From a bacterium (GTDB taxonomy: Bacteria; Patescibacteriota; Saccharimonadia; CAILAD01; GCA-016700035): a DNA stretch of 37,986 nucleotides. The DNA lies in contig JADZGC010000012.1 of the NCBI GenBank assembly GCA_020854115.1, positions 64,301-102,286 of the forward strand. Reading direction: 5' to 3'. Of this stretch, positions 8,129 through 16,257 are shown piece by piece (the stretch's first letter is position 1; every line of letters starts with the position of its first letter). The notes below the pieces were generated by a model that was not told where the DNA came from, ran no database searches, and was given only the letters and a program-made list of their open reading frames with translations. The position numbers and the translations under genes were made by a program.

Positions 8129-8551
8129 ATGATGAAATTCAGACGTAGATACACAGCCACAGTGTGTGGCCACAGGACTCGTTCTGAAGGCAAAGTTTCC
8201 GCTTACGGAGAAACGATTACGACGAGAATGCCCATTCGAGACGGCAAAGTTGCTTTTTGCCTGAATTGCTTAGGAGAGATGGCGATCCGCTGTGCCTGGT
8301 GCGGGGCAGTCATATTTATCGGCGATCCTGTCACTCTGTATATCAAGCCGTCAGAAATGGAATTGGGTGCAGACACAGTGGCATACGGGTCTGACCCGGT
8401 TTGTGTCGTTGGGTGTCTTGGATGGGACTGTGCTTCGACTGGTGCGGATCGCACTGGGTTTTGGATGCCACATGAGATTGAGCGGTGTGGGTATGTGCAT
8501 CGGGTGCTGTCTCCTCTCGAGCAAGCCATGATGACCGGTGATATGTGTTGA
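8129..8551 (+). CDS. Cys-rich putative zinc-binding protein
   Basis: 140 residues from ATG 8129, just after an AAAGG ribosome site; in-frame codons further upstream overlap the terminator hairpin and are unlikely. Cys residues cluster as FCLNCLGE and CAWCGA (a four-Cys zinc-ribbon pattern), with further CVVGC and WDC pairs towards the C-terminus. The N-terminus is basic (MMKFRRRY). No membrane segment. No family is recognised; a nucleic-acid or protein-binding treble-clef or ribbon is plausible. A good terminator follows. Confidence 0.65.
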   Translation: MMKFRRRYTATVCGHRTRSEGKVSAYGETITTRMPIRDGKVAFCLNCLGEMAIRCAWCGAVIFIGDPVTLYIKPSEMELGADTVAYGSDPVCVVGCLGWDCASTGADRTGFWMPHEIERCGYVHRVLSPLEQAMMTGDMC

Positions 8552-8598
8552 TCGAAGATGTATCAGATATTACTTCTGCAACACCACTGCACTAATGT

Positions 8599-8633
8599 TG
8601 GCCGCCCTGGATCATCTAGGGCGGCAATTTTTA
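8599..8633 (+). terminator. Rho-independent terminator
   Basis: GCCGCCCT (8601-8608) and AGGGCGGC (8618-8625) make a perfect 8-bp GC-rich stem followed by AATTTTTATT. Confidence 0.9.
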
Positions 8634-8674
8634 TTGCTTATGCTACAATCATAATGATAAACGAGCGAGTTGTA

Positions 8675-8911
8675 ATGCAGTCGCAAGACCTCTTTCAGTA
8701 CGGGTGGATAGGGTACGGCTTCGTGGTTTCTTTCTTACTCTTCACGCTTGTTTGGGCGATTGTTCCAGCCAAAATTGTCATACGTTTGACGAAAGCAGAG
8801 GGCAAGTCACGACGTATGCAATTTTGGATAGCGTATCTTATCGGCGCAGTGGGTTTTTTGGCATTGGCTGGACTTGGTGTGTCGCTCGCTTTGCAGCAGA
8901 TGTTTTTGTAG
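8675..8911 (+). CDS. Small two-helix membrane protein
   Basis: 78 residues from ATG 8675 (MQSQDLFQYGW). Two hydrophobic helices, around FVVSFLLFTLVWAIV and AYLIGAVGFLALAGLGV, flank a basic loop (RLTKAEGKSRR). An alternative start at ATG 8654 adds MINERVV and would lie 4 nt after a TACAAT -10 hexamer (8644-8649), too close for an ordinary leader. No family recognised. Confidence 0.6.
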   Translation: MQSQDLFQYGWIGYGFVVSFLLFTLVWAIVPAKIVIRLTKAEGKSRRMQFWIAYLIGAVGFLALAGLGVSLALQQMFL

Positions 8912-8919
8912 ACAGATAT

Positions 8920-8948
8920 TTGACAATGGGGCGTACAATACATACATA
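8920..8948 (+). promoter_or_regulatory. Sigma70-type promoter of the alpha/beta hydrolase gene
   Basis: TTGACA (8920-8925) and TACATA (8943-8948) are 17 nt apart and lie 38 bp upstream of the ATG at 8986. Confidence 0.65.
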
Positions 8949-8985
8949 AGCAATTCGCTTTGTTCTTTGCATACGAGAGGGGGCG

Positions 8986-9708
8986 ATGATGAAACGAAAG
9001 CAGCCTCATGTCGTCAGGCCTGTTTCGGGTGTGCGCGTGGTGATCATAGCGGGTACGTTTGTATCGGCTGCAGCAGCTCGCGTCTATGAGCCTTTGGCGG
9101 ACGTGTTTCGGCGTCGAGACTATGCAGTCAAGATTCTGACAATTCCGCGCCTCGGTTTGGGCAGCCTTGATGATGCGGCGAATCGTTTGGATGAAGCAAT
9201 ATTCTCAGAGGACGATGCACAATTGATTCTGGTAGGGCATAGTCAGGGCGGTGTACATACACTCGATCTCGCGGGTCGTCATCCTGACCGTGTGGTGGCG
9301 GTGTTTAATTTCGCCACACCCCATCATGGTACGCGCTTGGCAAGCCTAGGACATTGGGTAAGCTGGGTGCCGGCTATCCGCGGTATGGAAGCTCATTCGC
9401 GGCATCTGCACAACCTGCGCGGGGTGAGGGAGTTTGAGGAAGAAAATATCCATTCGCTCTACACGATCTTCGATCAGCTGGTGGTGCCGTGGTTTGCGTC
9501 AACAATGTATGGCGCGAAGAATGTCGTCCTCGCGCCTGCAATTCTACATCGACTGTTGAGTCGAGCGGGGTTTCGTCGAAGTGAAGGGGTGGAGCTGATC
9601 CATGGCTATGCCGAGCATTTGTTTGTCATCTGGCATCGGCAGTTTCATGATTATATCGGGCAACAGCTCGATCGGCTGGATGGCCAGCAATTGGAGTTAG
9701 TTGGATAA
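8986..9708 (+). CDS. Alpha/beta hydrolase, lipase-like
   Basis: 240 residues; ATG 8986 follows a strong GAGGGGG ribosome site. The nucleophile elbow GHSQGG places the catalytic Ser at residue 86, preceded by the usual strand ILV. FNFATPHHGT after it resembles triacylglycerol lipase/PGAP1-like folds, and the C-terminal HGYAEHLFVIWH offers the catalytic His. No signal peptide is seen, though VVIIAGTFV is the first core strand. The substrate is probably an ester or lipid but cannot be specified. Monocistronic, with its own promoter and terminator. Confidence 0.85.
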   Translation: MMKRKQPHVVRPVSGVRVVIIAGTFVSAAAARVYEPLADVFRRRDYAVKILTIPRLGLGSLDDAANRLDEAIFSEDDAQLILVGHSQGGVHTLDLAGRHPDRVVAVFNFATPHHGTRLASLGHWVSWVPAIRGMEAHSRHLHNLRGVREFEEENIHSLYTIFDQLVVPWFASTMYGAKNVVLAPAILHRLLSRAGFRRSEGVELIHGYAEHLFVIWHRQFHDYIGQQLDRLDGQQLELVG

Positions 9709-9747
9709 GGCGCACCAATTCCTTCCACCCTCAATGGTCGTTTTTTA

Positions 9748-9770
9748 CCCTGCGTTATGCAGGGCTTTTT
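9748..9770 (+). terminator. Rho-independent terminator
   Basis: CCCTGC (9748-9753) and GCAGGG (9759-9764) form a 6-bp stem with a 5-nt loop, followed by CTTTTT. Confidence 0.75.
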
Positions 9771-9872
9771 ACTGCTTGTCTGTGGGGATTATCACAAAAG
9801 AGCAAAGGCTATAAGATATGACATTGATATTTATCAAGCCAGTAGTGATTGCAGGCCAAATGAGTCGCTAGC

Positions 9873-11063
9873 TCAGTAGGTGTTAAAATTAGCTTCGATA
9901 GTTGGCCAGAGGCTCTCAAGCTTATTAAATGGTACCGCGTCCTGGTAGTAGTACCACCAGAAGTATCCACCGACATAGCGATTACCAAGCGATGCCTTGA
10001 GTGCATTATGCATACCGTAATAACGGTTAGCGAGCGCCTGTTTCTCACTTAGGCTTGGATTGGTAGGGAGGCCGTCATCCTTGCCTTGGGCACCAATTTC
10101 ACCCATACCGATCTTCGCATTGGGGAATATAGATTTCATTTTGCTAAATATGGCGATAAACTGCTCGTTAGTAGGCTTAGCGCGTGGCGAACAAGCGGTT
10201 TCGTAAAAGCTTAGGAAGATGTAGTCAGTTCCATTTCTAATTTCTAGTGGAATAGAATTTGCGAATGATTCGGTATCTTCCCAGGAATAAGAATAGCAAT
10301 CATTGCTAGGCCAAAAATTAAGCGTAATGGCAGATTTAAGGTTGAGGCTAGCGTTATCTTTTTCAACCACATCATAGGCTGCCTGGAGTTTAGGAAGAAT
10401 TGTGGATGGGGTACCGACCCATTCGCCGTTAAGCTCATTGCCAATCTCATAAATATCTATGGTGTTTTTGTAGGTATTCACGAAACTTGCAGTTCGAGCC
10501 CTGTAGTTGGCGACACTTATAGATTTGAGGCTGGTAGAATCCAGAATTTCCCCCATTATATAGCTGGTTCTGCGTAGGCTATCTACTGCTACAGTGTAGT
10601 CAGGCGCAGTTGTTTTATTCTGGAATACAATTCGCGTAATTGGACGTTTACTATGCTTGGTGAGCGAAGCATTAAGAGCGCTAAGATTATCAATTGTCTC
10701 TGTAGTAACTCCATAAAGTGTGTCTGGGATGACTCTTCCAGGGGTGGTTGAAAAACCAGGACTAGGCGGTGGTTGTGAGGTAGTAGTGGTTTGGTCTTTA
10801 AAAATAATGTAGCTTCCACCAGATGCAGTCGTATCGGCGATGACGCCAATATTGCCACTCCTAGAGCCGCCTTCGGCCTCAATTTTTTGTGGTCCAGTTG
10901 ATGCCCGACTGGTCAGTAGTGTGATGATACCGACTGCCGCAACCGCCAAGCCGGCGATAGCTGGTAGTAACCTATTTCTTGACATATTCTTTAAGGGATT
11001 GTGAGTGGATAACAATCTTGATTTAGATCTTGGCTTTGGTTTATGTCGAGTAATTTTTGGCAT
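9873..11063 (-). CDS. Signal-anchored glycoside-hydrolase-like TIM barrel
   Basis: 396 residues. A basic cytosolic tail precedes a membrane anchor at about 33-52. Residues 60-90 (KIEAEGG..., ASGGSYIIFKD) resemble the first strands of a CBM6/35-type carbohydrate-binding module. After a short Thr/Pro linker, residues 115-396 look like a clan GH-A barrel: IGNELNGEW supplies a candidate acid/base Glu210 after Asn, and IGMGEIGAQ a candidate nucleophile Glu. Aromatic residues YFWWYYY near the C-terminus suit a sugar-binding groove. The exact GH family is not recognised. Probably a cell-surface enzyme; divergent from the CBM/FN3 protein at 11238. Confidence 0.75.
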   Translation of the reverse strand: MPKITRHKPKPRSKSRLLSTHNPLKNMSRNRLLPAIAGLAVAAVGIITLLTSRASTGPQKIEAEGGSRSGNIGVIADTTASGGSYIIFKDQTTTTSQPPPSPGFSTTPGRVIPDTLYGVTTETIDNLSALNASLTKHSKRPITRIVFQNKTTAPDYTVAVDSLRRTSYIMGEILDSTSLKSISVANYRARTASFVNTYKNTIDIYEIGNELNGEWVGTPSTILPKLQAAYDVVEKDNASLNLKSAITLNFWPSNDCYSYSWEDTESFANSIPLEIRNGTDYIFLSFYETACSPRAKPTNEQFIAIFSKMKSIFPNAKIGMGEIGAQGKDDGLPTNPSLSEKQALANRYYGMHNALKASLGNRYVGGYFWWYYYQDAVPFNKLESLWPTIEANFNTY

Positions 11064-11237
11064 GATGATATGAAACCTATTTACATTAGCGATTGACTAT
11101 CAATATAGTCAATCTTAAGTAAGAACACAAGCTTTATGCCGATATCATAAAGACACCACTATTATCATAGGTACTTGTACTTATCGATGAAAACTTATAT
11201 TCTACAAACATAAACTTTATAAAAGGGCAGACTAGTT

Positions 11238-12125
11238 ATGCATATAGAAGAGATAAGAATCAGAGGTAAAGTTATACTGGCCGGCATACTAGCTGTTACG
11301 ATATTGACCACCTTTACAGCCCTGTCTGGGTCGGCACAAGCGGCGGCTTGTGCGCCGGCAAATGGGCTTGGCTCAGTTACGCAAACGAGTGTTACTGTCA
11401 ATGCTGCTGGTGTCCACAATGTATGGGTGCGTATGCGTGCTGGTGATGCTCTGGCAAATAGTGTTGGTGTTGAGGTGACTCCATCGGGTGGAGCACCGAG
11501 CTGTTTAGTTGCTTCCAGTCAGAATATAACTGATTGGGAGTGGCGCAATGTAGGTAGCATCACGGTTACTAAGACTGGCAATACAATCAGGCTGGTTGGG
11601 CTAGCTGCCAATGTAAAAGTAGATCGGGTAATACTTGTTTCGGCTAGTAGTAGTAATTGTATTCCTAGTAATAGTCGGGATACCACCAAGAGTCCCATTG
11701 AAGAACCTGGTGATAATTGCATAGCAGCAACTTCACCACCTACCGCAACCATTACCTCAACTCCACCACCTACCGCAACCATTACCTCAACCCCATCACC
11801 TCCGACGACTGACAAGAATCCCCCGACCGCACCATCCAATATATCTCGGCTGTTAGTACTGGATATCTTTCGATTTCGTTATAATTTACAGCTCAAGTGG
11901 ACTCCTAGTGCGGATGCCGAAGGAGCAATCAAGCATTATTCGGTAGTACGCAATGATGGTATGGTTAGCAACTCGCTAAGGCCTGATTATGTTGATAATG
12001 AAGTTGTTGTGAATACAAAATATACCTATACCATTCAAGCTTTCGATATGGCTGGCAATGCCTCGCGACCGATTCAAACTAGCTTAACGACCCGTTGTCT
12101 CTTCGTCTGGTGTTGGCTCGAGTAA
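11238..12125 (+). CDS. Secreted CBM-like/FN3 protein with Cys-aromatic tail
   Basis: 295 residues. A signal peptide (hydrophobic core about 13-33) has a likely cleavage near AQAAA|C. Residues 35-135 contain VWVRMRAGD, WEWRNVGSITV, GNTIRLVGLA and VDRVILVS, the C-terminal strands of a galactose-binding-like carbohydrate module. A Thr/Pro linker with a duplicated 30-bp unit follows, then an FN3 domain (KWTPSADAEGAI..., YTYTIQAFD) and a tail ending RCLFVWCWLE. No catalytic residues are evident, so a surface-binding role is likely. The FN3 plus tail resembles that of the GH114-type protein in this window. Confidence 0.75.
   Translation: MHIEEIRIRGKVILAGILAVTILTTFTALSGSAQAAACAPANGLGSVTQTSVTVNAAGVHNVWVRMRAGDALANSVGVEVTPSGGAPSCLVASSQNITDWEWRNVGSITVTKTGNTIRLVGLAANVKVDRVILVSASSSNCIPSNSRDTTKSPIEEPGDNCIAATSPPTATITSTPPPTATITSTPSPPTTDKNPPTAPSNISRLLVLDIFRFRYNLQLKWTPSADAEGAIKHYSVVRNDGMVSNSLRPDYVDNEVVVNTKYTYTIQAFDMAGNASRPIQTSLTTRCLFVWCWLE
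11731..11790 (+). repeat. Two tandem 30-bp repeats in a coding linker
   Basis: 11731-11760 is repeated at 11761-11790 with one substitution. The unit is in frame and encodes a PPTATITSTP-type linker segment of the secreted CBM/FN3 protein. Confidence 0.95.
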
Positions 12126-12272
12126 AAACCTGGCTAGCTAGCAAATACATTATTTATTGACCGCGTATTTAGATTGCCAGTAGTAGTGGTAATCTGGCGC
12201 TCTAGCTGGTGATGGTAGGTCAATCGCTAGCCAACGGTAGTAAAATATAGTATAGTCTTCAGGTGTTTATAT

Positions 12273-12348
12273 TGGGATGTGGCCAAGTTGGTAAGGCGCC
12301 TGTTTCTGGCACAGGAGATCATAGGTTCGAGTCCTATCATCCCAGCCA
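12273..12348 (+). tRNA. tRNA-Gln (anticodon CTG)
   Basis: A complete cloverleaf can be folded by hand. The acceptor TGGGATG pairs with CATCCCA; the D-arm is GCC/GGC; the anticodon stem CCTGT/ACAGG encloses loop TTCTGGC with anticodon CTG; the T-arm ATAGG/CCTAT encloses TTCGAGT. A discriminator G and an encoded CCA end it. The U1-A72 pair and G73 are typical of glutamine tRNAs. 76 nt, no intron or long variable arm. Confidence 0.95.
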
Positions 12349-12457
12349 AGCAGGACAAGATTGAAGGCTGTCGAGCGGTGAAACAGCAAGGTTTTCTCTT
12401 TGAGTTATCTTTATTGACTGCGAAGATACACAACTCGAATGGATCATATTTTACTAA

Positions 12458-12463
12458 TATACT
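12458..12463 (+). promoter_or_regulatory. -10 hexamer for a leaderless transcript
   Basis: TATACT lies exactly 6 nt before ATG 12470, and no Shine-Dalgarno site is present. The predicted +1 is the A of ATG. The -35 region is weak. Confidence 0.55.
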
Positions 12464-12469
12464 ATCTAT

Positions 12470-13006
12470 ATGAAAAAATACGCAGCTCTCTTGCGGGGCA
12501 TAAATGTCGGTGGGCACACGCGCGTTGAGATGCGTAAGCTCAAACATATTTTTGAGCAAGCGGGCTGCCATCAGGTGGCGACCTATATCAATTCTGGCAA
12601 TGTGGTGTTTGCTGATGTACGCAAGCCCACGGTGCTGCGGGGCATTCTCGAAGACGCAATACGTGAGGCCTTCGAAGTGCATGTGCCGGTTGTGTTGCGC
12701 AGCCGTGAGCGGATTGCCGAGCTTTGCGCGGCAATCCCGGAGAGCTGGGTGAATGATACAGCCCATAAGACTGATGTGATGTTTCTGTGGGATGAGATTG
12801 ACAGCGAAGACATCCTCAAGATGATTAAGATTGACCCGACCCACGAGAGAGTGAAGTATGTCGCCGGTGCGCTAGTATGGAATATCGATCGAGAGAATGT
12901 GACGCGCGGGAATGGCATTAAGCTTATCAAGACTGACCTCTATCGGTATATGACCGTGCGAAATATCAATACAGTTCGCAAGCTACATGAACTCTTACAT
13001 TCGTAG
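12470..13006 (+). CDS. DUF1697 family protein
   Basis: 178 residues, a typical DUF1697 length. The family signature is clear at the N-terminus: YAALLRGINVGGH, then MRKLKHIFEQAG and TYINSGNVVF. The C-terminal region (TRGNGIKLIKTDLYRYMTVRN) is also typical, where related proteins read KxT..Y..MT.RN. The biochemical role of the family is not established. It stands alone downstream of tRNA-Gln with a leaderless-type promoter. Confidence 0.9.
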   Translation: MKKYAALLRGINVGGHTRVEMRKLKHIFEQAGCHQVATYINSGNVVFADVRKPTVLRGILEDAIREAFEVHVPVVLRSRERIAELCAAIPESWVNDTAHKTDVMFLWDEIDSEDILKMIKIDPTHERVKYVAGALVWNIDRENVTRGNGIKLIKTDLYRYMTVRNINTVRKLHELLHS

Positions 13007-13017
13007 CATCTGACGGA

Positions 13018-13046
13018 TTGCGCAGATCGACCATTAACCTTATGCT
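13018..13046 (+). promoter_or_regulatory. Promoter for leaderless HEPN-like gene
   Basis: TTGCGC (13018-13023) and TATGCT (13041-13046) are 17 nt apart. The -10 ends 6 nt before ATG 13053, so the transcript should begin at the start codon. Confidence 0.6.
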
Positions 13047-13052
13047 TAAGTC

Positions 13053-13460
13053 ATGCATACCCAGCCCCATTTACAGCTGCTCGAATCGGCCGTCAAGCAA
13101 TATGGTGATGGTGATTATCGGGAGGCGGTGGTGCTTTCTCATATTGCGATTGAGGTAGTTGCCGATCAAGTACTTGCGGCTTGGATCGACATCGCACAAC
13201 CAGTATCATTGCGGCCCTGGCTTAAGAAGCAGATCGAGAATAATCATAATCTCGGCACTACGAAGGCGAGTAAATTGTATGAAGCACTATCTGGTGACAT
13301 GATAAGTGAGCAAAGTTTTTGGAAAGATTTTTTGACAGCCAATCAGCTGCGGAATGATGTCATGCATGAGGGTAGAGAAGTCTCACAAGCACAGGCTCGT
13401 GCAGCACTTGCGAACGCCAAGCTTGTCATTGGGCATCTGTTGTCGCATCAACCAAGTTAA
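13053..13460 (+). CDS. HEPN-like alpha-helical protein
   Basis: 135 residues, predicted all-helical. It contains LRNDVMHEGREV with Arg100 and His105 in the RX4H spacing of HEPN superfamily RNases, and an upstream helix SHIAIEVVADQVL like those of DUF4145-type HEPN proteins. No partner MNT nucleotidyltransferase or antitoxin lies beside it, so a toxin-antitoxin role is not supported by context. RNase activity is possible from the motif but untested. Start chosen from the leaderless promoter; no ribosome site. Confidence 0.65.
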   Translation: MHTQPHLQLLESAVKQYGDGDYREAVVLSHIAIEVVADQVLAAWIDIAQPVSLRPWLKKQIENNHNLGTTKASKLYEALSGDMISEQSFWKDFLTANQLRNDVMHEGREVSQAQARAALANAKLVIGHLLSHQPS

Positions 13461-13596
13461 GATTTATTAACCACATGCTTTAAAAACAGTCTGGAGATAG
13501 TTGTGCTCGTGCTAAAATTATAGGTATGGATAGTAGGAATCGCTCGACCGATCACTGGTCGATTGTCACCGCATCGAGTAGAACGGAATATTTGTG

Positions 13597-14772
13597 ATGC
13601 GCAGAACGACCACATACAGCAGATTCCTCGAGGTGTGTAAGTATTGGCTGCCCCGGTCTTGGTTGTGGCGATCATACTTGGTGTGTACTGGTTGGCCTTG
13701 AGTCAGCCAGCCCAGGAAGCGGTGCAGTCGTTTGCGCAGCGCAATCCGTTCTTTGTTGACTATCCGAAGACGATACTTGGCATAAATATACCTGCACTTG
13801 TAGCCGCACTTGTGAGCTTACTCGGGATTTTGTTGTATTTCTGGATCGACTACAATGTCTTTCGAGCTCCTTTGATTGCTGAGAACCCAAAGATCCGCTA
13901 TACAGTCAAGCATCACCTGAAGGTCGTGACACTACCGAAGATTAGACATCGTCGGTCGTCAATTGAATACTGGTCATCGTTGTTTCTGTCGATGATGACA
14001 GCGCTGATCGTAACGACTATCTTTATTATCCAGCTAGTGCGAGCGATTGCTCCAACGGTGACCACTGGTAGTGCGAGTGAAATTACTCAGACATCCGTCA
14101 GATTGTCAGGAAATGTGACCTCAAATGGGTCACAAACTCTAACGGTGCGGGGCTTTGAGTATGGGCCGACTGTGGCGTATGGCAGTATTGTATCTGACAC
14201 TAAGCCAGATACCTATCAGTTTGCTTCGAGCTTTGGGGGTAGTGGATCGGGCAATGGTCAGTTTAGTCAGCCGGCTGGAATTGCGAAAGACTCGAGCGGG
14301 AATATCTATGTCGTCGATTACGCCAATCATGCTCAATGGCGCGGTGAGTGGGGCGGTGCAGAGTTTGCAGGCGGCAGTTGATGCGAAGCAAATACAGATT
14401 ACGCAGACAATTCCACTTAATCTGGGAGTAGCAATGAGCCCAGTTGTTTTGCAGCAGCTACTGACATCGGTGCTTGATAACGCAATCAAGTTTAGTAATG
14501 CTCGAGGGATTGTTGAGGTGCATGCCGAGAGTAGAAGGTCGCGTGCTATCATTACTATCAGCGATACGGGTGTCGGTATCCAGCGAGATAAACTCAATCA
14601 GCTGATGGCGCCATTCTCTCGTGCGACGGATGTGATGCGGTTTGACTATGAAGGTATGGGACCCTCACTCTATCTGGATAAAGTGATAATGGAGCAGGTC
14701 GGGGGCACGTTCACTATCGACTCAGAGCCTGAGAAGGGGACAACCGTCACGCTGGAGCTACCGACTAGCTAG
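13597..14772 (+). pseudogene. Internally deleted paralog of the NHL-repeat sensor kinase
   Basis: The remnant aligns to both ends of the 1875-aa kinase at 17165. Its first piece (ATG 13597, MRRTTYSRFLEVCKYW) is followed by a frameshift near 13645. The next frame (13644-14381) carries the membrane helices, the FN3-like segment RGFEYGPTVAYG and the start of the first NHL repeat (NIYVVDYANH). Near 14330 the sequence jumps, in another frame, to the kinase C-terminus (LNGAVSGAVQSLQ...) through N-box LDNAIKFS, G1 box DTGVGI and GMGPSLYLDK, ending at 14772. Roughly 4.5 kb of the ancestral gene is missing. The C-terminal part could still be translated as a short ATPase fragment, but no good start is seen. 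Confidence 0.8.
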
Positions 14773-14782
14773 CTCTTATCTA

Positions 14783-14811
14783 TTGAGCCGAAGTAAAATA
14801 TCTGGTAGAAT
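14783..14811 (+). promoter_or_regulatory. Promoter of purD
   Basis: TTGAGC (14783-14788) and TAGAAT (14806-14811) are 17 nt apart, giving a leader of about 45 nt that includes the GGGAGG ribosome site of purD. Confidence 0.55.
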
Positions 14812-14863
14812 GCGAGGGTTCGCTACGCTGCAAGGTCTGCAGCGCGAGGGAGGTACCTGAATC

Positions 14864-16150
14864 ATGAAGGTCGTAGTTGTTGGTGCGGGTGGGCGCGAAC
14901 ATGCGCTCGCCGATAGCTGCCATCGTCAGGGGCATGAAGTCATCGTGACCCCAGGCAATGCTGGCATTCCGTGGTCGACACCGACCCCACCGCAAGAGCT
15001 GGACGCTGATCTCTTTGTGATCGGGCCCGAGCAACCGCTGGTTGATGGCTTGGCCGATGAGTTGCGTGCTCAAGGCAAGCTGGTCTTTGGGCCCGGCTAC
15101 CCCGGCATCCGTATCGAAGCATCCAAGGCATTCATGAAAGAGTTGGTGCAAGCATCAGGCGCACCGACTGCGCGCTTCGTGGTAATTACAGACGAAGGCG
15201 AGCTCGATGATCTTTTACCGTCGTTCTTCGCTGGAGAAAACCCTGGCGCTGTCGTTAAGACAGATGGTCCGGCGGCGGGCAAGGGCGTGACTGTCTGCGA
15301 GACGGTCGAAAAAGCTCGTGCAGATGCGCTCGCCAAGCTGCGGGGTGAGAGCTTCGGAGAGTCGGGTCGACAGATTGTCATCGAAGCGCTACTCGGCAAG
15401 GCAGACCTCAGTGATTGCTACGAACGCTCGGTTTTCGCTCTGGTTCGTGTTGATAAGGACGGATTCCAGCGGCAGCTTGTGCCCATGATGGCGCAGGACT
15501 ACAAGCGGGTGAGTGATGACCCGACTTCGCCGATGACGGGCGGCATGGGATGCTATGCCCCGACGGGCGACGAGGACAAGCTCGAGCAGTGGGCGAAGGC
15601 ATGTATTGATCCGGTACTCGAGCTGATGTCGAGACGGTGTATTCCGTATGTCGGGTTCATGTACTTCGGGCTGATGATTGTGGACGACAAGCCGTACGTA
15701 CTCGAGATCAACATCCGTTTCGGAGATCCGGAGGCTGAGGTACTGCTCCCGCTTGTCACGTCCGACCTTGCGGTGGTCATGCGATCTGCGGCGAAGGGCG
15801 AGACGATTCCGCCGGTTCATTGCTCGAAAGCATATGCAGTGACGGTCGTGCTAGCGGCCGAAGGGTACCCCGATAAGCCTCGCAAGGGTGACATCATCTC
15901 GGGCTTGCCGCAACTACTCCAGGCTCGGCAGGCAGGCGTGCACGTCTATGCCGCCGGGGTGGAAGACAGTGGCTACGCAGACATGATGTTGACCAGTGGT
16001 GGACGCGTACTCGAAGTGACCGCAACAGGATTCACCGGTGAAATCGCTCGCCGTCGTGCGTACGAAGCGGCATTGCAGATCAACTTCGTCAACGCCGACG
16101 ACAGTGATACAAAACAGCTGCGACATGACATTGCCGCTCACTGGGCATAG
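14864..16150 (+). CDS. purD: Phosphoribosylamine-glycine ligase
   Basis: 428 residues, full length for PurD, an ATP-grasp enzyme that joins glycine to phosphoribosylamine in step 2 of purine synthesis. Visible blocks are KVVVVGAGGREHALA at the start, GPEQPLVDGLADEL, SKAFMKELV, VVKTDGPAAGKGV, PMTGGMGCYAP and EINIRFGDPEAEVLLP, with no lost motif. GGGAGG lies 11 nt before ATG 14864. The only other intact purine gene here is purE, while purB and purC are represented by a broken fusion, so its present pathway role is doubtful. Confidence 0.97.
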   Translation: MKVVVVGAGGREHALADSCHRQGHEVIVTPGNAGIPWSTPTPPQELDADLFVIGPEQPLVDGLADELRAQGKLVFGPGYPGIRIEASKAFMKELVQASGAPTARFVVITDEGELDDLLPSFFAGENPGAVVKTDGPAAGKGVTVCETVEKARADALAKLRGESFGESGRQIVIEALLGKADLSDCYERSVFALVRVDKDGFQRQLVPMMAQDYKRVSDDPTSPMTGGMGCYAPTGDEDKLEQWAKACIDPVLELMSRRCIPYVGFMYFGLMIVDDKPYVLEINIRFGDPEAEVLLPLVTSDLAVVMRSAAKGETIPPVHCSKAYAVTVVLAAEGYPDKPRKGDIISGLPQLLQARQAGVHVYAAGVEDSGYADMMLTSGGRVLEVTATGFTGEIARRRAYEAALQINFVNADDSDTKQLRHDIAAHWA

Positions 16151-16160
16151 TAAGTGATAT

Positions 16161-16189
16161 TCGGAGAGTTTTCGCTCTCCGATTTTTTA
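16161..16189 (+). terminator. Rho-independent terminator of purD
   Basis: CGGAGAG (16162-16168) and CTCTCCG (16175-16181) form a 7-bp stem, followed by ATTTTTTAT. Confidence 0.9.
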
Positions 16190-16257
16190 TTCGTCGTAAT
16201 GTGGCGAGTCGGTGTACTGTGTTCGGATGAAGCAATGAGCTTGATAGTTGCAGCGTC

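Noticed and set aside
13053-13460. HEPN toxin of a toxin-antitoxin pair
   Set aside because: No MNT or other small antitoxin gene is adjacent; the neighbours are DUF1697 and a kinase pseudogene, so only the HEPN-like motif is claimed.
13597-14772. Truncated kinase as a mere assembly collapse of two identical copies
   Set aside because: Its membrane and FN3-like segments differ extensively from the full-length gene, so reads would not have been merged. A mis-join at 14330 remains possible and is listed as a check.
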